Source: Luidia sarsii (Eukaryota; Echinodermata; Asteroidea; Paxillosida; Luidiidae). Taken from it: a stretch of DNA of 64,000 bases. Each line of letters starts with the position of its first letter. The stretch's first letter is position 1. Under the pieces are notes generated by a model. That model had not been told where the DNA came from and searched no databases. It saw only the letters and a program-made list of their open reading frames with translations. The position numbers and the translations under genes were made by a program. Shown in pieces: positions 34,801 through 45,200 of the stretch. The stretch lies in the NCBI GenBank assembly GCA_949987565.1, contig OX465120.1, positions 7,144,587 to 7,208,586 of the forward strand, read 5' to 3'.

Positions 34801-37221
34801 TCATTGACATGTTCTACAGTGTACATGTATATTAAGTTAATGTGATAACATGAATATCCATGTCCAACTTATTATGAATACACTATGTACATACTGAAAA
34901 TTAAACATCCCCCCTAAACAATAGTTCAGCATATACATGTGGACCTATACCAGTGTTTTATTTAAGTGTTGATTCGTCTGCATACACAGGCTAAATCGTG
35001 ATGGTGTGACAGGACTTTAAGGACATTAGAAATGCCAGTGTCCACATGAGTATCTACATAGCATAACCACTCAATTCACCTCATTCACATTCAGTATTGT
35101 GAATAGTGATAAAAAACAAACCAAATAAATCAACAAATAGTGAAACCTCTGTAAAGCAATTCATGCTCAGTCACCTGTGTTCTCCGATGGAAGCAGGCAA
35201 TTCTTGGAGCTTGTTATTCCTCAGATCAAGCCATTTGACATTACATAGCTTGTCAAAAAACTCATTGCTGACATGTGTGATATAATTTCCCTCTAAGTAA
35301 ACATACTGGAAAAGTAAACACAAAGTACAATTTATTAAACCATTATGTAAAATGAGAGTGCTATTTGAAAACCTCACAACAAAAAGGTAATCATTCATCA
35401 TTTAAGACATTTACTTAAAAGTACTGTACAAATAATTTCAGAAACTTGATGACTGATAGAAAAAAGCTTATGTCATGGACGGACATACTGTATTATATAA
35501 TGTACATGTAGTCCTTTTGGCTGGAGGAAAAAGGAGAGATTCATGCAGTTGGCAATGCATATTTGTGAATTCATGACACTATTCCTTAACAATTGTATGT
35601 TATCATTTTCACAGCTATTCAGCATAAAGTTATTTGTCTATGCTGAAGAAAGCATCCAAATTGTTTTCCAAAGACTGTTATTCACTCACTCTACGGACAT
35701 GTTCAACACCTTTTGCATTGTGCATCATAGTATTGCTTTCTGGCTACCCATTGTACTGCCATGACCATACATATAACGAGGAGAAGATCCAATGGCCTAT
35801 TTGTCCAGGTTCAATTCATTTGTGGCCAGTTCTTCCCATTCAAGACTAACAGGTTCAATTACATTGGTAGGCGAAGTGAAGGATGAATCTCATCAATCAC
35901 ACTCAATCTCACTACGTACATGATTGCAAGCTGCATACACGTATCATAATGATAAGTAGAAAAAAAGCAGGCAGATATGACATTACTTCAAAGCAAAAAC
36001 ATAATGAGGTTTTACCCCCAGTGGTACCAATGCATTAAAGTCTCTTAAGCCGCGTTTCCACTGGACTTATTTTTGTCAAAGTAACGAGACGATTTTAAGC
36101 CCAATGGAAACTGCCCAGTTAAATTTCCTCTTGATTAATTCAACCGAGCCGAAAGGTTACTTTTACCGTCAACCTCGGTAAGGTACACAATGTAAGTTTA
36201 ACTGAGCCGATTACTCCTGTGGAAATGTACCACTCGGTAAAACACGCTAAATGTAGGGTATGTTGACCTGATCTTGTGCACTACTGATGTCTTTTTGTAA
36301 CCTCAATGGTCATGCACAGCACCCACATATTGCCAGCTCGTTTACTTCAACCATCATCTCAGTTAAATTGACCGACTCTGAAGTCAAAGTGGGAACGTCA
36401 GGAAATTTTGACCATCGGAAATTTAGCCATATATATCGGTTAAATTTCTGTCCAGTGGAAACGCGGCTTTTGTATCACACCCTTGGGATATTACTTCCTG
36501 AGATTATCCTCGGGTGCCTTTTCCAGAAGTAATCTTGCATTTGTGTGCGGGGCAAACTTTGTCTACAAAACTTTTTCTACAAAGGTTCACAATAAGAAAT
36601 GATGCTGATGATGCTGATGACCACCTGGTCAGATGACAGTTCAGCAATTGCCTGGCCAGACATCACTGTACCCTCTTTTTGCAACCAAATTCATTAGCTA
36701 GCTACATTCAAGGAAGTTTGTTTCTTGAAAAGACGAGAACAACCATTATGAAGTTCCATCACACTAAGTCAAATCAATTCTTTCTTTTTTTCTAGTTCAC
36801 AAGAATTTCTCAAACAGTATTTCAAAGGTGGTATGCAATGACACCATGTGGATACCTTGTGAGTATGTGTGGTTCTGAAGAGAATTGTTGTCAGTGGACA
36901 GTGGAGATTGTAGACGTGAGTTGGTCTCGTAAAGGATTCATAGTGTGATGAGTATTTCTGTTGGTAGATGACAACTTAAGAAATAAGTTTCCACTCATTA
37001 ATCACAGGCTGGAACTCCATAGCCTTATACTTCTCACTACATGTACATATACTAACCTCCACATGTTCTAGGAGTAAGACCTCCTCAGGAATGTATGTCA
37101 GTCCTTTCTTGCTGAGGTCCAATGTGATAGCTCCCAAGGCATTGGCTACAGCTATTACATTAAGCACATCTTCATTGATTCCATCCTCTTGCTCTGAGAT
37201 TGTTTGTTCATCACCTGCCAT
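19884..37221 (-). CDS. LRRC27: LRRC27-like leucine-rich repeat protein, 12 exons
   Basis: Coding exons (5' to 3'): 37221-37057, 35305-35175, 34393-34335, 33728-33582, 32781-32436, 27707-27570, 27025-26937, 25850-25830 (micro-exon), 24836-24754, 24067-23991, 23784-23658, 19976-19884. All have GT donors and AG acceptors, and every phase joins, giving about 491 aa (human LRRC27 is about 530). The N-terminal part holds leucine-rich repeats: 'ITLDLSKKGL', 'YVYLEGNYI', 'VKWLDLRNNKLQELP', 'LKNLLLEGNQLKELP', 'LTGLNLQGNLLEFPP'. A serine/acidic linker follows, then a Lys-rich run and long charged helices (likely coiled coil) to the C terminus ('RRLELEYRFRAF'). LRRC27 function is poorly known. The start is the ATG at 37221; an acceptor-like 'atacag' 19 bp upstream suggests a 5' non-coding exon. 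The gene is convergent with ETFRF1 and divergent from the gene at 39233. Confidence 0.87.
20034..20761. mobile_element. TTAA-flanked DNA element K1, copy in last LRRC27 intron
   Basis: TTAA at 20034-20037 and 20758-20761 brackets 720 bp. The inner ends are 'ccactttgtgccggg' and, reversed, 'ccactttgcaccggg'. A second copy of 718 bp with the same ends is at 38467-39192. No transposase is encoded. TTAA duplications are typical of piggyBac and Kolobok superfamilies. A CA microsatellite lies at 20456-20482. Confidence 0.82.
20980..21300. mobile_element. Old fragment of element K1, inverted
   Basis: Resembles the K1 interior in the orientation of the 38471 copy ('ttttgtcaa', 'ggattatcca', 'cctccactcca'), with many changes. 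No terminal TTAA pair is found. Confidence 0.55.
22976..23016 (+). repeat. G-rich low-complexity run
   Basis: About 35 bases, almost all G, inside the last LRRC27 intron. Confidence 0.9.
24545..24725. mobile_element. Inverted pair of Penelope-like tails
   Basis: A reversed tail (24555-24610) meets a forward tail (24613-24665), then 'cagtaagcagtttgcaaca' follows. The junction forms a palindrome of about 50-bp arms in the LRRC27 intron between exons 9 and 10. Confidence 0.75.
25400..25565 (+). mobile_element. tRNA-derived SINE, decayed copy
   Basis: The leader 'gcttctggctggagcccca' and tRNA-like head 'ggctggatagctcagatgg' match the copy at 28700-28960. The B box is decayed ('ttgttaaaatc'). 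Confidence 0.65.
25830..25850 (-). CDS. LRRC27-like micro-exon (21 nt)
   Basis: On the - strand 'ttgacag' precedes and 'gtaaat' follows a 21-nt stretch coding MPWKYK with phase 1 on both sides. Exons 7 and 9 also join directly in phase, so this exon can be skipped without shifting the frame. Confidence 0.6.
26700..26895. mobile_element. Old fragment of element K1
   Basis: Weak match to the right half of K1 ('gtgtgaggtttga', 'tgatttcacaggta', 'agtggcccagtgcagagtg'). Lies just downstream of LRRC27 exon 7. Confidence 0.45.
27720..28390 (-). mobile_element. Penelope-like element with GIY-YIG domain, 5'-truncated
   Basis: The tail motif is at 27730-27765, the 3' UTR to about 27960, and the C-terminal coding part to 28390, all on -. 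The frame shows 'CNVQYVGET', 'LKKRIYGQRS', 'VGYHFNLPDHS' and 'RLSREKMW', very close to the copy at 480-1095. An in-frame TAA sits near 28240 where the linker is damaged. It lies in the LRRC27 intron directly upstream of exon 6. Confidence 0.82.
28700..28960 (+). mobile_element. tRNA-derived SINE, best copy in the window
   Basis: The tRNA-like part is 28808-28884, with A box 'tagctcaggtggg', an anticodon-stem-like 'ctggtatgcaaaaccag' and a B box 'gggttcaaatccc' at 28861-28873. A leader ('ttctgactggtgcccca') precedes it and AT-rich sequence follows. The leader and the repeated family copies argue against a functional tRNA gene. The anticodon position reads GCA (Cys) if folded. Confidence 0.75.
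29971..31058. mobile_element. PIF/Harbinger-like non-autonomous element H1
   Basis: The 1,082-bp element starts 'aggccttttcacactatg' at 29974 and ends 'catagtgtgaaaaggcct' at 31055. CTA lies on both sides (29971-29973, 31056-31058). The subterminal parts hold several copies of the palindrome 'acacgggtcggacccgtgt'. A related element is at 39921-40763. The 3-bp duplication suggests PIF/Harbinger. No transposase is encoded. Confidence 0.85.
32975..33262. repeat. Imperfect minisatellite rich in ACATGTAC
   Basis: About eight irregular units of 'gcccagaactacacatgta' with spacers of 'catacatgta'. It lies in the LRRC27 intron between exons 4 and 5. Confidence 0.85.
33860..33950 (+). mobile_element. 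Penelope-like tail fragment
   Basis: Reads 'agaaaggtcctgctta' followed by the 'aagcagcttgcagcattttt' end, changed from the usual tail. Confidence 0.6.
36044..36472. mobile_element. MITE with AAGCCGCGTTTCCACTGGAC ends
   Basis: A 20-bp perfect inverted repeat closes 36047-36469 in the first LRRC27 intron. The subterminal 'cagttaaatt' and 'ggttaaattt' tracts resemble 44215-44330, which may be a related fragment. The target duplication is short and unclear (about 3 bp). Confidence 0.85.
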
Positions 37222-37295
37222 ACTGTTTCCTAGAATCACCTGTATTTACATACAATACATAATAATTGTTAAACTGACACAATTTTGATAAGTGG

Positions 37296-37410
37296 CAAAG
37301 AAAAATTTGACAGGACCAGGATTTAAACCCGAGACCTCTAGTTTTGCGCAACAGCGCTCTTACCATCCGAGTTATCCAGCCCTTAGATGGCGGCCTTCCC
37401 AAATTGTCTA
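37296..37410 (-). mobile_element. tRNA-derived SINE, - strand copy
   Basis: On - it reads 'ggctggataactcggatgg', an anticodon stem with 'ttgcgcaaaa' and a B box 'gggtttaaatcc'. It lies upstream of the LRRC27 start. Confidence 0.7.
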
Positions 37411-37454
37411 CTAGTCTTTGCCATTTTCATTCAGTTGTTTAAACAAGTTCCCAG

Positions 37455-37566
37455 TTCTCTGCCTTTGAGAAAGGTCCTGCTAGGATCGAAACATCAGGCC
37501 CACTTCATTTCAAGATTTGTATTTTGGTAATTTTAGTCAGTAAGCAGTTTGCAACATTTTTGTATC
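37455..37566 (+). mobile_element. Penelope-like tail fragment
   Basis: Complete short tail: 'gagaaaggtcctgcta', 'gatcgaaacatcaggccc', then 'cagtaagcagtttgcaaca'. Confidence 0.75.
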
Positions 37567-37779
37567 TAGGCCTATCACTCACTTTAAGTTCCCAGTCAGT
37601 GTTTCCTTTTATTTGTTTGACAAAAAGCTGCATCCAGTTTTTGTGATCCCTGGGCTGCTGTAGCCAGATTTACAACCGTTGGTCGTTAATTATTTCTTTG
37701 TGCAACTTTGCCACAAACAAGGCTCTTATAAAGCCACTCAAGGTTAAGGGCCAAGGAAAGAAGCACATAGAGAGGGACT

Positions 37780-38085
37780 CAAGAAGGCTGGAGATAGGAA
37801 TTTACATTCCTCGTAAAAAGGGCAAGATTATATACTAGTTTGGGGATTGTCTTCCAGATATCCAGGGAGCAGACTGATAGGATGGTAGTTTGAATAATAT
37901 TTGATGGGTCAGAATGTTCCCCAGAACCCTTGAAGACTGGAACAACAGCATTCCAGCATGAGGGAAAACTTGGACACACACAGATTGAATAACTTGGAAA
38001 GAACAGGAGAAAGCTCAGGAGAGCACACCTTTAGCACTATGACCAGGATTCCATCAGGGCCTGGAGCTTTGGAAGCTTCCAGTTT
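37780..38085 (-). pseudogene. LINE reverse transcriptase fragment
   Basis: On - the sequence reads 'KAPGPDGI', 'ELSPVLSKLFN', 'VVPVFKGSGEHSDPSN' and 'HPISLL' in shifting frames. These are the early fingers/palm blocks of a CR1/Jockey-type non-LTR reverse transcriptase. The catalytic box is absent and several frameshifts are present. It lies between LRRC27 and the TTAA element. Confidence 0.75.
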
Positions 38086-38466
38086 AGAGATGATGTTTGA
38101 CTTACATGTAACCTGATGTTTTACTTTAAAATCCGAGTTAGAATTTGAATTTCAAATACAGCATGCACTGATGAATATATCTTCCAGGCCTTGAATTTCA
38201 CATGAAGTGACTGGGGCAATCCACTTGATAAGATCTACAGAAGGGGCCATGGGATAAAAGGCCACGCATCCATATTCCTGTACATGTATTTATTATATTC
38301 CTCAATGAGGGGTCTAATGGTGTCGCTTTTGTTCCCAAAAAAGAACCAAATGGAGCAATAGGCCTATTTAATGGGACACAATAAAAAGGGAAACTCCTTG
38401 TCCCTCATTCATTTCAACCCTTTTTTGCCCTAAACAGGTTAAAGTCAACCATCCACAAATAATGTA

Positions 38467-39192
38467 TTAACCACTTCGCGCAGGGGGGGGGGGGGGGTGG
38501 GGGTTTCAGCGCCGATGACCGCCATACGGGGGTTTTTGAACAATGCATCATTTTCAAATCTAGCTAAAACAATCGGAACAAGATATTTCTGTGAAAAAAA
38601 TCGATAAGGGTACACTATGGGTACAAGAGAGTAAAACCTTGCACAATTCAGACATTGTTGTGGCTTTTGTCAAGAGATTATCCATTCGAAAAAGGGCCCA
38701 TTGTGTGTGATCAATGGAGCGTAACGGACTTGTGTGTGTGTTTATGTACAGTGCTGTCAATCCCTGACCGCAGACTCCAGCCTCCACTCCAGGCAGTCAA
38801 ATCTTTGAGTTGGTCGGCCACAACCGAGCGTACAGATTACGGTAAAGAATGTGGGGGGAATTCCAATCCCAGACCGACGACAGTTGGGCTGTACTATGTG
38901 GCATGCAAAGACAATGTCCCCCGCGTGCTTTCAGCTGCAGCGCGGTATCCCTTGATCCTCCACAGTAAAAGTCCCACAATTGCACAATTACTGCTGCTAA
39001 TCTTGCAATTCATGTGGCAACTTACATGTACGTCAAAAAGGGTCTTTGTACTGATTCGTATTGCTTTGTTCTAAGCTGAAAAGAGTCTTTGTTTAGAATG
39101 TGGACAATAGTGGTGCCCAGATTCGGAGGGCCCCGTCGCAAAGTCAAGCCAATGGAGCTCCGAATTGGAGGGCCCCGCCCCAAAGTGGTTAA
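38467..39192. mobile_element. TTAA-flanked DNA element K1, copy at the promoter of the third gene
   Basis: TTAA at 38467-38470 and 39189-39192 brackets 718 bp, with ends 'ccacttcgcgc' and 'ccactttgggg' (reversed). Inside are a G run and tracts shared with the 20034 copy in inverse orientation. The right end lies 40 bp before the ATG at 39233, so it must form part of the gene's proximal promoter or 5' UTR. Confidence 0.82.
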
Positions 39193-39232
39193 AACATGTA
39201 TCATTGATTTGCGTGTACATCAGAAATCAAAG

Positions 39233-42200
39233 ATGGCTGCCACATTTTGTATCGTCGGACAGGAGAGACATCTTCTCGATCACCTGAGGGGAAATTTCTC
39301 CCTTTTTCCCAAACGTGAGTACAGTATTTAAGCAAATAACCAGTATTGGTCTATTGGAATCTGTGATTCTCACTGTATCCAAATATGGGTGCATGGGATG
39401 GTTTCATGGGCGTTTTCAGGGAAAATCTGGGGATTTCGGCCAGGCGTAGTCAAAGTTAAAGTTGCTGTGAAGCATTTCGACTACCCCGGTACTGGAAAGC
39501 ATGGACCCTACAGTCCCCCGTCCCCTCCAAATTTTGAAAAAGGGTGACTTGTCGGGTCCAAGTTACTTGGACTACATTCCTCCCCGTTTTAGTAGTTTTA
39601 CAATGAGGGTACTCAATTTTTGTTGGCCTACATGTACATCAGTGCATGTACACATGTACTTCAACATTTAGAAGCATTATTAGTACATTATTTGTCATCA
39701 CTGTCCGTGACAGGGCTCATTTGAATTTTTTTAGTTTCTTTGGGCATTTTGTTATTTTTGAAATGTTTAATTTTGATCGACCCCTGACCCCCTCCAAATT
39801 TCAAAAAGGGCAAGTACGTAGTTGTAAGGTCCTGGTTAACCGCACTAGCCTATGCCTAAAGTAGGTACAAAAGTATAACTAAGAAATTATAAGCCTTAAG
39901 GGCTACTATTACTAACTCAGTAAAGGCCTTTTCAATCTAGACAAATCTCCGGGTTGATGCGGGCTGAAAATCGCCGACAATTCACACATGGCAATTTTCA
40001 ACCCCGCATCAACCCTGAGATTGGCTACAACCCGGGTTGAACTCAACCCTGCCCCAGACCAGGGTTGAGATTTTCGCCCCGGATTGAAACTCTCGCCCCA
40101 GGTTGAAAATGCTAGTGTGAAAAGAACTGGGTTGAGTCTGCCCCGGGTTGAGTGCCGTGGGATTTGTTTTGGTCTGCAGGTACAAAGGTCATGGCAACGA
40201 AGCGCATGCTCTTTGTCGATGTTTATTAAAATAATGTTGGTGCATCAGACCGATCTTTGGTTGCAGAGACTGATTCCCACGATTATTGTTGACAATGCCA
40301 TGACATGTGGTGCGAATGCAAGATTGGGGGGCCCGAAAACGCTGCTGAAATTCACGCCGTTTTCGGCCAAATAGGCTCGACGTTGCTTGCATTATACGTA
40401 TATCCCGTCTTGAATGCAGTACTTCTTGATGCTTTCTTGCCTCATTCTCTCGTGTTCTCCGCCTGCGCAAATCCGTGGAAAATCGCAATTGTGTGCAGGA
40501 GCCATGCTGCTTCTGAATCCATTGCATTGTGTATTTTGTTTATTGGCACTCACTAGGTGCTGCACAAGATACATGTACTAGTGTGAAAAGTTTGCGGTAA
40601 TCTCGGGGTTGAGGTCGCCCCGGGTTGAAATAAGCTTAGTTTGCATAAATCAAACTTGTGAAATGATACCAGGTTGAACACGGGGTTGAAAAAAATCAAT
40701 TTTCAACCCGGGGCGAGAATTTCTCAACCCGGGTTGACAGGCTGTAGTGTGAAAAGGCTTTAACTGAGTTAGTGTAGTTGCTGTAACTGTAATGTACATG
40801 TACAGTAGGCTACATATTAGTGTAGGCCCTAACCGTAACCCTGAAATCTCCCTAGGGTCATAGACCCTTAGGAGGAAGTACTACTCGTACTACAGTGCAG
40901 TAATTAAGGCTACTCTACTGTAGAGCATTTGAGGCTTAGCTAAGCAGTAATCTAACTTACATGTAGGTCTAAAGTACATGTAGGCTAATTTAGTAATTAA
41001 TCAAATAAATTCTACTTGAACTTCATGTAGTAAGTACCGGTAGTATAGTTATATAGTAGGGCCTACTCAGCACTTGCACTACGCCATGGAACACCATGTA
41101 TGACTATATCAGTGTGAAGTATGAACACTGATGTCTAGAATTTGAAGTAGTACAAGTACACCTGTCACTGTCAGTGTCAGTGTCACTACACTACTCACTA
41201 GTACTGCCACTAAGGCACTAGCAAAGATCTTATAGCGCGCAAGATGAACAATATTATCATACTCCAAGCAAAAGGTGAAGTACACCCTGGACACCATTTT
41301 AGTAAGCAACTGAATCTGTCGTCTGCTTTCAGTGCTCCAAAAATGAAGCGGGAGAGTCACAAACAATAAAAAAGATACAACTTTGGATGAGTGAACAGAA
41401 TGTGATAACTTTCGATGTGATGAGACCATGAAATAGAGAGAATGTGTGCGACTTTGCTTACTAAAATGGCCCCCAGTGCGTACTTCACCCGGATGCGTGT
41501 GATCTCGCAAGAGTAGGCTATCTTGCACGCTTCACGCTATAAAATAGGATCTTTGGGCACCAGTGCCTAGTTAACCCATGGAGGAAAAACATCGATAGGC
41601 CGAGCCTAGTCCGAGCAGCTCCATGGTCTGAGTAACTTGAACCCTTACAAAAGGCGGATGTGGGGGTACAAGTAGTCCCACTTACTGGGCAGCTAGGAGC
41701 TCCCCTTAAACGAGTGCGACAGACAATCTCAATCTCAAAACTCGTTTAAGGGGAGCTCCTAGCGGCCCAGTAAGTGGGACTAGGGTACAAGTTACTCGGA
41801 CTAGTCCAAACCGAAGTCTTCATGTTGACTGACACTGACAGTTGTTCCCTTCCTTATTGTAATTATTGTCAAGATTTAGTGGGTCTGACGTTTCGATCCT
41901 ACTCCTAGCACTAGTCCGAATTACTTGGACCCTTATCATCGCGGTTTTTTTTTTTTTTTTTTTAAGGGCGATTGTAAGGGTCCAAGTTACTCGGACTATT
42001 CTAGCACTAGCACTAGCACAGTAGCACTAGCACTGTAGCAGGACCTTTCTCACTCTGCCTTTGAGAAAGCAGCTAGCACTGAACAGCAGCTAGGATCGTA
42101 GTTGCGGTACAGACAGTATTTGGGTGAGTTTCTGCCCGTTTTTCGGAAAAGTATTTTACCCACGATGTTTTGAGTTATCTGATCACATTCAGTATACATT

Positions 42201-45200
42201 TGGGATCAAGTGCATGTCCTTAGATTGTGTGTGGCGATTTTCAAAAGGGTGGAAAAAGGAGGCGATCGGGACAGTGGTGTTTCCAAAATGGTAAAAACAA
42301 GAACCTCGCATATAATCTTGTACATATCTTCCCGTAACCCTCAGGTCTCCGACCTTCGGGAGGATGAGGGTTACGGTTACCGCAACTACTACTAGTACTA
42401 GTACTAGTACTACTGTACTAGGATCGATACGTCAGTCGCACTAAATTTTGAGTTTTGCATTTTGGTAACTTTACTTTTTACCTCTTTTAGTTTTACTAGT
42501 CAGTAAGCAGTTTGCAAAATTCTGGTACATCACTTTATATTAATGTGTAAACGTGAATGGACATAAATAATATATACTAATTAGTATCAACAATTACTAG
42601 TTAAAGTATTAATACTGTGTAAGCTCACCCTTTTGCTGGCTTACTACACATACATGTGCATGTAGCATTGCATTTACGGTCTCCGTCAATTGTGACTTTT
42701 GCAATAATTGTGTGCATCAACAACTCGCGTGGAATCACTTCGTCATTGTGCATACATCTTACGTGTTACAAAACATGGAACCAGTCTACACATTGTACGC
42801 CGCTTTCGTTGCTATGGGCTTCATAAGCTCAGTGCAGAGCAAAGATCTAGTTATATCGCAAGCGCGCAAGATTAAGATAGCCTACTCTTGCGAGATCACA
42901 CGCATAGTACTTATACGCACTGGGCGCCACAGTTTAAGCAAAGCCGCACACATTCTCTCCATTTCGTGGTCACATCACATCGAAAATTACCACGGTGCAT
43001 CCAATGTTGTATCTTTTGTATTGTTTGTTACTCTCTAGCTTCATTCCCGGAGCACCAAAAGCAAACAACAGATTCCGTCGCTTACTAAAATGGCGTCCAG
43101 TGCGTACTTCAAATTTTGCTAAGAGTAATCCATCTTGCGCGCTTTGCGCGCTATAAGATCTTTATACCTATCCGCACTGGATTAATGTGGGTAAACTAAC
43201 CCAGCAAAATAATGGGTAACTAGACAATGTTAAAGGTCAACTGCAATGCATTTTGGAATTCGTTTTTATTATTTCAAATAATACTATGGTGTCAGTAAAA
43301 TACATCCATGCATTTTTTCCGAATTTTAAACTATGGGAAAGAGTGTAAAAAAAAGTATTTAAATTTGGAAGGGGGAGTAGCCACGCCCCTGTGGAGGACG
43401 TCCTTGGTGACGTCAGCGGATGAAGACTCGGTCCATTACTCTTGTCGGGGAACTATTGTATTGTACGTTCGAATATACCAACAGTCAGTGAACGTTTTTC
43501 AAGAGAACCGATTTCGGGAGTATATCAACAAACCCGTTGACACGCCAGCCAGATTCGTTGTTGAAGATTGCAGCAGTGGAATAAACATGTATTTTAGACC
43601 CTGACGATCCTAGAATAAGCCGCATTTGGACGTCAAAAATCACGCTGACACGACCGAAATAATCCGACCCGTCAAATCGTGCAGTGTAGTGTCCATTTCG
43701 AAGCTTGTTTTCACGGAGACCGTCCGGGCTCATACGTGTATGGTTTGGCAACGTGTTCCTGTCTGTGGCCATAGGAAAACTATTTTCAGAATCTCTATCC
43801 TTGTTATTGACTGAGAATTCATCTGATTCCGAAGAAAAAGCTTGTCGAAAGACGTCTCGACCAACAAAATTGTGAGGTTTTTCTCGCCGAGAAAAAGACT
43901 GGTGCCACGCTCAAAAAACGTGCATTATCTACTGGTAGGCCTACTGAACGCGTCAGGGAACCTCTCCGACTATTTAAGTCCATACGGCTATCGCGGGAAG
44001 AGAAAAAAATCTCTGCGTTCATCCGGTGACGTAAAGAACAGCGCCCTCAATAACTACGAGCATAATTTTAATTAATTAAAAGGGCTTCTAATAAGCCTGA
44101 AAAACAAAATTTATGTTTGATCTGGAATTATAATGTACCAATGAACATATTTAATGCCAAATCAGGATTTTCTAATTTTTGCACTTCAGTTGATCTTTAA
44201 GTCCAATGCGGACAGCCCAGGAAGTTTTCCTCCCATGTAACTTACCCCACTCAAATGGGTAGTTTAACCGACCAACTTCTGCCCGGTTAAATTGACCAGG
44301 TCGGTATTTAACCGAGTCGAAAAGTCCAATCCCTAATCTCCACCCCTCTTGGTGTTCATCTTTATCCCACTCCCTTCCCGGCCTTTTGTCCTTCCTCTGT
44401 GATGTAGGGCCTATTCGTGTGTCTGTCAGGGCTTTCCCTCCCCTGACTGAGTGTTACTTTGTCCTTGTCACTTTGCCTTTGAGAAAGTACGTCCTGCTAG
44501 GATAAAAACGTCAGGCCCTTATTGGGTATGGTCCAAATAAATGAAATGACAACAGATAGGCCCTTGTCATTTTCACTACAGTTACTTTATGCCAAATAGC
44601 TAATAGCTGGGCTTAGGCCTATAGTATACTATAGGCCTGTACTAGTAGGCCCAAGATACCACCAATACATTTCAACATTCCATAGGGGCTCAAGTTGCAC
44701 ATCCTTACGGTGAGCGCTAGGCTAATAACTGTGTCAATAGTACTGACAGGCAAATGACAACAACAGATAGGCCTATTGCTACTACATGTACTAGGCCAAT
44801 ACCGCTCCATTTACTCAAACCTTTCTGAAAAATCACGATTCATCAGTCACACCCATGCCTATAATAAGGCCTAGTACTCCGGAACTCACGGCGCGCCGCT
44901 CAGGACGGGCGTTACGTCTGCCGATATATACCGGAGTGGGGTTGACAGAAATCAAAGATCTTTATTTTCTGCAAGGTGGTTGCTCCTCTTGGGGAGACAA
45001 GGCATGGCCTCCACCTTTATGAAAATGTCCTGTCTTTGTTTATTTTTCATGTCCGTGGAGAGTATTCCAGACCCTTTTTTGTTAGTTAGTTTGTTATGTG
45101 TTTAGTTAGTCCCTCTGACAGTCTTGACTATAGTCACCCATAACAAAATCAATCAGGCCATGAGTCTTCTTCATTATCCTTCTATTGTATTCCATGCACC

